Origin: Chloroflexota bacterium
GTDB lineage: Bacteria > Chloroflexota > Dehalococcoidia > Plut-88900
DNA: 8,627 nt
Assembly: GCA_022566235.1 (NCBI GenBank)
Contig: JADFJI010000068.1
Span: forward strand, 1 to 8,627
Direction: 5' to 3'
How positions within the stretch are numbered: the stretch's first letter is position 1; each line of letters begins with the position of its first letter. The position numbers were made by a program, and so were the translations under genes. Of the stretch, positions 5,642 through 8,627 are shown piece by piece. The notes under the pieces are model-generated. The model ran no database searches. It saw only the letters and a program-made list of their open reading frames with translations, and was not told the origin of the DNA.

Positions 5642-6760
5642 ATGATGGAGATCCGGAGCGAGACAGTTGAAGAAGAAAGTCCTTTAATCGGTATCCCGGA
5701 CCCTGACATACGGATAGTCGAGACCGATGATACCCATGGAAAGTTCAGTGTCGAACCCCTGAGCAGGGGCCTGGGCACCACCCTGGGCAACTCTATGCGC
5801 CGGGTGCTGATGAGCACCATAGAGAGCGCGGCAATCACCTGGGTGAAAATCGATGGCATTCAGCATGAGTACTCTACCATCCCCCACATCACCGAGGACG
5901 TTACCGAGTTTCTGTTGAACGTCAAGGCGATTCGCTTTAAAAGCAACTCGGACCAGCCGGGCCGGTTGGTCCTGGATGTCAAGGGTGAGGGTGAGGTGTG
6001 TGCGGGTGACATCAGCCCATCAGCCGACTACGAGGTTGTCAATCCAGAGCTTCATCTGGTAACCCTGGACTCGGAAGAGGCCAGGCTGTCGGTGGAGTTC
6101 AACGTGGAGCGGGGGCGGGGCTATGTTCCGGCGACGAACAACAGTGGCCTGCCCATAGGGGCCCTACCGGTGGATGCCGTGTTCACCCCGGTCCGCAAGG
6201 TCAACTTCGAGGTGGAGACCATCAGGTTTGGCCAGGCCATCGGTAAGGAGCGGCTGGACCTGGATGTGTGGACCGATGGCACAATCTCGCCTGTGGACGC
6301 CGTCAGAGAAGCGGGCCAGTCTCTCGTCGGCTTCTTCTTCATGTTCGCCAACGCCGGCAAGGTCCTGGAGCAGGACCCCGAGAGGAAGCCCCTGGCCATA
6401 CCTCCCGAGCAGTACAACATGTCCCTGGATAGCCTGGGGCTTTCGGCTCGAACCCTTAACTGCTTGAAGCGCGATGGCCTGAACATAGTGGGGGAGGTGC
6501 TGGAGAAGGGGAAAGAGGAACTGCTGAATATAAGAAACTTCGGCGAAAAGTCTCTGGAGGAGCTCAACGAGGCGCTGGAGGCCAGGGGGATAGTGGTCAC
6601 CGCACCAGAAGAGGTGGCCGAGGAGGAAGCGACCGAAGAGGAAGCGTCGCCCGATGAGGAGGGGGAAGCGAAGGCTCCCGGGGCCGTTGACGAGGTGGAG
6701 GAACAGACCCCGGTGGCGGAAGGGGTGGAGGATGAGGAAAAACCGACCGCCGAGTCCTAA
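5642..6760 (+). CDS. rpoA: DNA-directed RNA polymerase subunit alpha with acidic C-terminal tail
   Basis: Alpha dimerises to seed RNA polymerase assembly and contacts promoter UP elements and activators. The N-terminal domain (about 20-235) includes KFSVEPLSRGLGTTLGNSMR (residues 34-53), where the dimer interface lies. The C-terminal domain (about 255-317) keeps the DNA-contact residues seen in E. coli: R270, N273, K303, S304 and E307 (SARTLNCLK and GEKSLEEL). Residues 318-372 form an added tail with 22 Asp/Glu and 2 Lys, so the protein is 372 residues rather than the usual 310-330. There are two adjacent ATGs (5642, 5645); AGGTGGAG at 5623-5630 lies 11 nt upstream of the first. It is in the standard place between S4 and L17. 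Confidence 0.97.
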   Translation: MMEIRSETVEEESPLIGIPDPDIRIVETDDTHGKFSVEPLSRGLGTTLGNSMRRVLMSTIESAAITWVKIDGIQHEYSTIPHITEDVTEFLLNVKAIRFKSNSDQPGRLVLDVKGEGEVCAGDISPSADYEVVNPELHLVTLDSEEARLSVEFNVERGRGYVPATNNSGLPIGALPVDAVFTPVRKVNFEVETIRFGQAIGKERLDLDVWTDGTISPVDAVREAGQSLVGFFFMFANAGKVLEQDPERKPLAIPPEQYNMSLDSLGLSARTLNCLKRDGLNIVGEVLEKGKEELLNIRNFGEKSLEELNEALEARGIVVTAPEEVAEEEATEEEASPDEEGEAKAPGAVDEVEEQTPVAEGVEDEEKPTAES

Positions 6761-6796
6761 GGTAACAGAAGTACTGGATTACGCCACCGTCCGATT

Positions 6797-6847
6797 TGTA
6801 ACAGACTGTAGATAACATTCTGATCTGTAACAGAGTTGAGATAACAT
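6797..6847 (+). repeat. Two 22-bp direct repeats upstream of rplQ
   Basis: Copies at 6797-6818 and 6826-6847 each read TGTAACAGA, four variable bases, AGATAACAT, with a 29-bp period; 19 of 22 positions match. A third partial copy of the first half (GTAACAGA) lies at 6762-6769, just after the rpoA stop. The second copy includes an 11-bp palindrome TCTGTAACAGA (6824-6834) and ends 1 nt before the rplQ ATG, where no good Shine-Dalgarno exists. This 88-bp gap is more AT-rich than the flanking genes. Possible roles are a protein-binding site or mRNA control of L17; the function is unknown. Confidence 0.6.
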
Positions 6848-6848
6848 C

Positions 6849-7202
6849 ATGAGACATCGTATAGCCGGGCGCACACTGGGCAGGGAAACCAGCCACCGAT
6901 TGGCCATGTATCGCAACCTGGTCACAGACCTGCTGCGATACGAGCACCTGGCTACGACCCAGGCCAAGGCCAAGGAGGTAAGGGGCTTCGCTGAGAAGAT
7001 CATAACCCTCGGCAAGAGGAATGATCTCCATGCCCGACGACAGGCGCTGGCCTTCGTATCCGATAAGAAGGTCGTCGCCAAGGTGTTCGAGGAGCTGGCC
7101 GAACGGTATTCCGAGAGGCCCGGCGGATACACCAGGATCATCAAACTGGGGCCCCGTCTCGGGGATGCTGCTCCTATGGTCCGTCTGGAACTGGTCGAAT
7201 GA
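6849..7202 (+). CDS. rplQ: 50S ribosomal protein L17
   Basis: L17 is a large-subunit protein near the peptide exit tunnel. The 117-residue product is a typical short bacterial L17, beginning MRHRIAGRTLGRETSHRLAM and continuing RNLVTDLLRYEHLATTQAKAKEV with the family's E-x-I-x-T-T/T-T-x-x-K-A-K-E pattern. The C-terminus YTRIIKLGPRLGDAAPMVRLELVE is also canonical. There is no clear ribosome-binding site; the upstream sequence is instead the second copy of a direct repeat. The stop overlaps the truA start as ATGA. Confidence 0.97.
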   Translation: MRHRIAGRTLGRETSHRLAMYRNLVTDLLRYEHLATTQAKAKEVRGFAEKIITLGKRNDLHARRQALAFVSDKKVVAKVFEELAERYSERPGGYTRIIKLGPRLGDAAPMVRLELVE

Positions 7203-7672
7203 CTGATCTAAGGCGGCTGGCCCTCATAGTGGAATACGATGGGACCGAGTATCGGGGGTTCCAGTGGCAGATCAACGGCTCCACCATCCAGGGAGAGCTG
7301 CAGTCGGCCCTTGAGAAGCTCACGGGTCAGAAGACCAGGGTGGCCGGGGCCGGCCGAACTGATACGGGAGTCCACGCCCGGGGCCAGGTGGTAAGCTTCA
7401 TGGCCGGACCCGGGCTGTCATCCCAGGCCTTTGTGGTTGCCATGAACTACTATCTGCCCTCTGACATAGCTGTGAAGAGGGCCGTGGAGGTCCACGATAG
7501 CTTCGACGTTCGAAGGGATGCCTATAGCCGTCGCTACAAATACTCGATATTGAACAGCAGGATCCCTTCACCCATCCTGCGCTCATTCACCCATCAGGTG
7601 AGAAGGCCTCTGGATGTGGAGGCGATGGATGCGGCCTGCAGGAGCACGGTGATCACATCCCACAGCACATGA
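7199..7672 (+). CDS. truA: tRNA pseudouridine synthase A, truncated at its 3' end
   Basis: TruA converts U38-U40 of the tRNA anticodon arm to pseudouridine. The start ATG overlaps the rplQ stop (ATGA). Residues 1-147 are clearly TruA: LALIVEYDGTEYRGFQWQ, the catalytic motif GAGRTDTGVHARGQV with nucleophile D55, NYYLPSDIAV, and the SRRYKYSI block (110-117) with the base-stacking Y113. The match ends at about residue 147-148 (MDAAC), where a GEHDFSSF-like block should follow; the last ~10 residues (RSTVITSHST) are not TruA. The frame closes at 157 residues against about 245-260 for the family. The break coincides with the start of a minus-strand glycosyltransferase fragment, so the true gene was probably cut at about 7637-7646 by a join rather than decayed. 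Confidence 0.9.
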   Translation: MTDLRRLALIVEYDGTEYRGFQWQINGSTIQGELQSALEKLTGQKTRVAGAGRTDTGVHARGQVVSFMAGPGLSSQAFVVAMNYYLPSDIAVKRAVEVHDSFDVRRDAYSRRYKYSILNSRIPSPILRSFTHQVRRPLDVEAMDAACRSTVITSHST

Positions 7673-7812
7673 AACATTTTGAGCGTATATACAGATGAAT
7701 TTATCGCAGCTGCGACGTAGAACGTCATCTGCGCAAGGGGGGGATAGATCGCGGGAAACTGTGGATGGTTAATTTTTTTCCATTGATCATGGGGTACAAT
7801 ATACAATAAAAA
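7639..7812 (-). pseudogene. Internal fragment of a GT-C type membrane glycosyltransferase
   Basis: The minus strand from about 7812 down to 7639 encodes roughly 56 residues that look like part of a polytopic mannosyltransferase-like protein: YIVPHDQW, then NHPQFPAIYPPLAQ (7729-7770), then a hydrophobic helix, then TLKMFHVLWDVITVLL. The H-P-x-x-P-x-I-Y-P-P-x-A-Q loop followed by hydrophobic segments and a K...D pattern is, from memory, typical of GT-C fold enzymes (GT87/DUF2029-like) that use polyprenol-linked sugars. Both ends are missing: the frame meets a stop at 7813-7815 upstream and runs into reversed truA at about 7640. Its base composition is intermediate between truA and the AT-rich DNA to the right. 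Family identity is likely, the exact subfamily unknown. Confidence 0.6.
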
Positions 7813-7929
7813 TTAATTGGACATTATAAATTAAGTGTTTTTAACAGGTGTTTAATACCAAGGATAACGAGTGTAGGATTTATCACTATGCTATTAATAA
7901 AAAAAAGTGTTATTTAAAGCAAATTTAAT
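7813..7929. other. AT-rich stretch without a recognisable gene
   Basis: Composition changes sharply here to strongly AT-rich. Stops occur in all three plus frames, and I see no gene, tRNA, repeat array or IS end. A short frame from ATG 7888 (9 codons) is not credible. Some TATA-like stretches (for example ATTATAAATT near 7824) could be promoter elements for the gene at 7930, but AT-rich DNA gives these by chance. Confidence 0.5.
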
Positions 7930-8627
7930 ATGCTATCTAAATTAAAAACCCTATTTAAAAAACAAGAATCAAATGAAACTCATCTAAGAAAAATAGCAAT
8001 TCTGCAAGTTGAACCTATAAACTTCATGATAAGGAATGAGAATGAAAAGCAAAACATAAACAACAGTTTCCAGAAATTCCTCAATGCTCTTGACTTTCCA
8101 ATACAATTTGTTATAGGCACAAATTACCTTAACCTAGACAGATACATAAATGCTTTAGAGCTAAGAGTTGAGGATTTAGTAAGCAAAACAAAGAAAAAAA
8201 TCTTTAACAAGCATTTTGAAAGCTACAAAGAGCATTTAATCAACACAATAAAGGATAATTCTGTTGTGGACAGGAGTTTTTATATTGTTATTCCAGAAAA
8301 ACAAGAAATTGGTCTAGACATACAAATTGGAGTTATAGAACAGCAATTAAAGGCATTGAATTTAAGATATAAAAGGCTTAACAATGAGGAACTAACGCAA
8401 ACATTAACCAGCTTCTTTAATGATGTTTTAGAGGATAGTGATAAGTTAAAATATGCTGATGGGGAAGTTACCAAAGACAACTATCTGCATTACCTTATAG
8501 CTCCAAGATACATAAAAAACTTTCCAGATAAAATTGAAGTGGATACTAAGGATTGCAGGATTATCTATGCAGATGGCTATCCAAGAATTGTAGATATTGG
8601 TTTCTTGGATAAAATCATTACCTTGAA
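7930..8627 (+). CDS. VirB4/TraC-like type IV secretion ATPase, N-terminal part (runs off window)
   Basis: An open frame from ATG 7930 continues to the window edge without a stop: 232 complete codons. The pattern matches, from memory, the N-terminal domain of the TraC/VirB4-like ATPases of conjugative systems in CPR bacteria and DPANN archaea: ILQVEPINFMI (24-34), the FLNALDFPIQFVI strand (50-62), FYIVIPE (117-123), APRYIKNFPDKIEV (191-204) and YADGYPRIV...GFLDKIIT (213-231). The Walker A/B motor domain would lie beyond the edge. All ten arginines use AGA/AGG and none CGN, unlike the upstream genes. There is no clear Shine-Dalgarno; an in-frame TAA at 7915-7917 limits how far upstream it could start. 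VirB4 ATPases power pilus assembly or substrate transfer at the cytoplasmic membrane. Confidence 0.65.
   Translation, partial: MLSKLKTLFKKQESNETHLRKIAILQVEPINFMIRNENEKQNINNSFQKFLNALDFPIQFVIGTNYLNLDRYINALELRVEDLVSKTKKKIFNKHFESYKEHLINTIKDNSVVDRSFYIVIPEKQEIGLDIQIGVIEQQLKALNLRYKRLNNEELTQTLTSFFNDVLEDSDKLKYADGEVTKDNYLHYLIAPRYIKNFPDKIEVDTKDCRIIYADGYPRIVDIGFLDKIITL

Noticed and set aside
6797..6847. Start of a CRISPR array
   Set aside because: Only two full copies with a 7-bp gap between them; there is no spacer-sized interval and no cas gene.
7779..7791. Near-palindrome CCATTGATCATGG as an operator or att core
   Set aside because: Imperfect, and it lies inside the coding frame of the glycosyltransferase fragment.
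7637..7815. Transposon or integrative element inserted into truA
   Set aside because: No terminal inverted repeats, target duplication, recombinase or attachment-like repeat at either join, and the middle piece is a truncated fragment of another gene.
8280..8480. 66-residue minus-strand frame opposite the VirB4-like gene
   Set aside because: The plus-strand frame is longer and has family blocks; the minus frame is Ser/Leu-rich antisense noise.

Overview
The first 7.64 kb is the distal half of a bacterial S10/spc/alpha ribosomal-protein supercluster, read left to right: rpmD (partial)–rplO–secY–adk–map–infA–rpmJ–rpsM–rpsK–rpsD–rpoA–rplQ–truA. DNA is GC-rich, genes are tightly packed with ATGA overlaps and short gaps, and two genes (adk, rpsD) start with TTG behind strong Shine-Dalgarno sequences. 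Gene order, the SecY, IF-1 and S4 sequences, and heavy use of AGG (Arg) and ATA (Ile) codons in GC-rich DNA suggest a Chloroflexota bacterium, perhaps Dehalococcoidia. This placement is inference from recall, not from a search.

The genes form one expression unit for the translation, transcription and secretion machinery. It holds ribosomal proteins L30, L15, L36, S13, S11, S4 and L17, initiation factor IF-1, the RNA polymerase alpha subunit, the SecY translocon channel, adenylate kinase, methionine aminopeptidase, and the tRNA pseudouridine synthase TruA. Most of it is ordinary. The less ordinary points are very short ORFs that tile the secY–adk and rpmJ–rpsM gaps by stop/start overlap, a 55-residue acidic tail on RpoA, a GC-rich hairpin between infA and rpmJ, and a pair of 22-bp direct repeats (29-bp period) just upstream of rplQ.

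At about 7637-7646 the ribosomal cluster stops abruptly inside truA, which loses its C-terminal ~40%. The next ~165 bp encode, on the minus strand, an internal piece of a GT-C type membrane glycosyltransferase, cut at both ends. From about 7800-7815 the DNA becomes strongly AT-rich. From 7930 it encodes the N-terminal part of a VirB4/TraC-like conjugation ATPase that runs off the right edge and uses only AGA/AGG for arginine. The composition and gene type look like a CPR (Patescibacteria) or DPANN genome. Three unrelated pieces join within ~170 bp with no integrase, IS end, repeat or tRNA at the joins. An assembly or library chimera is the simplest explanation, and a real insertion the less likely one. 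No CRISPR array, tRNA or rRNA gene was seen.
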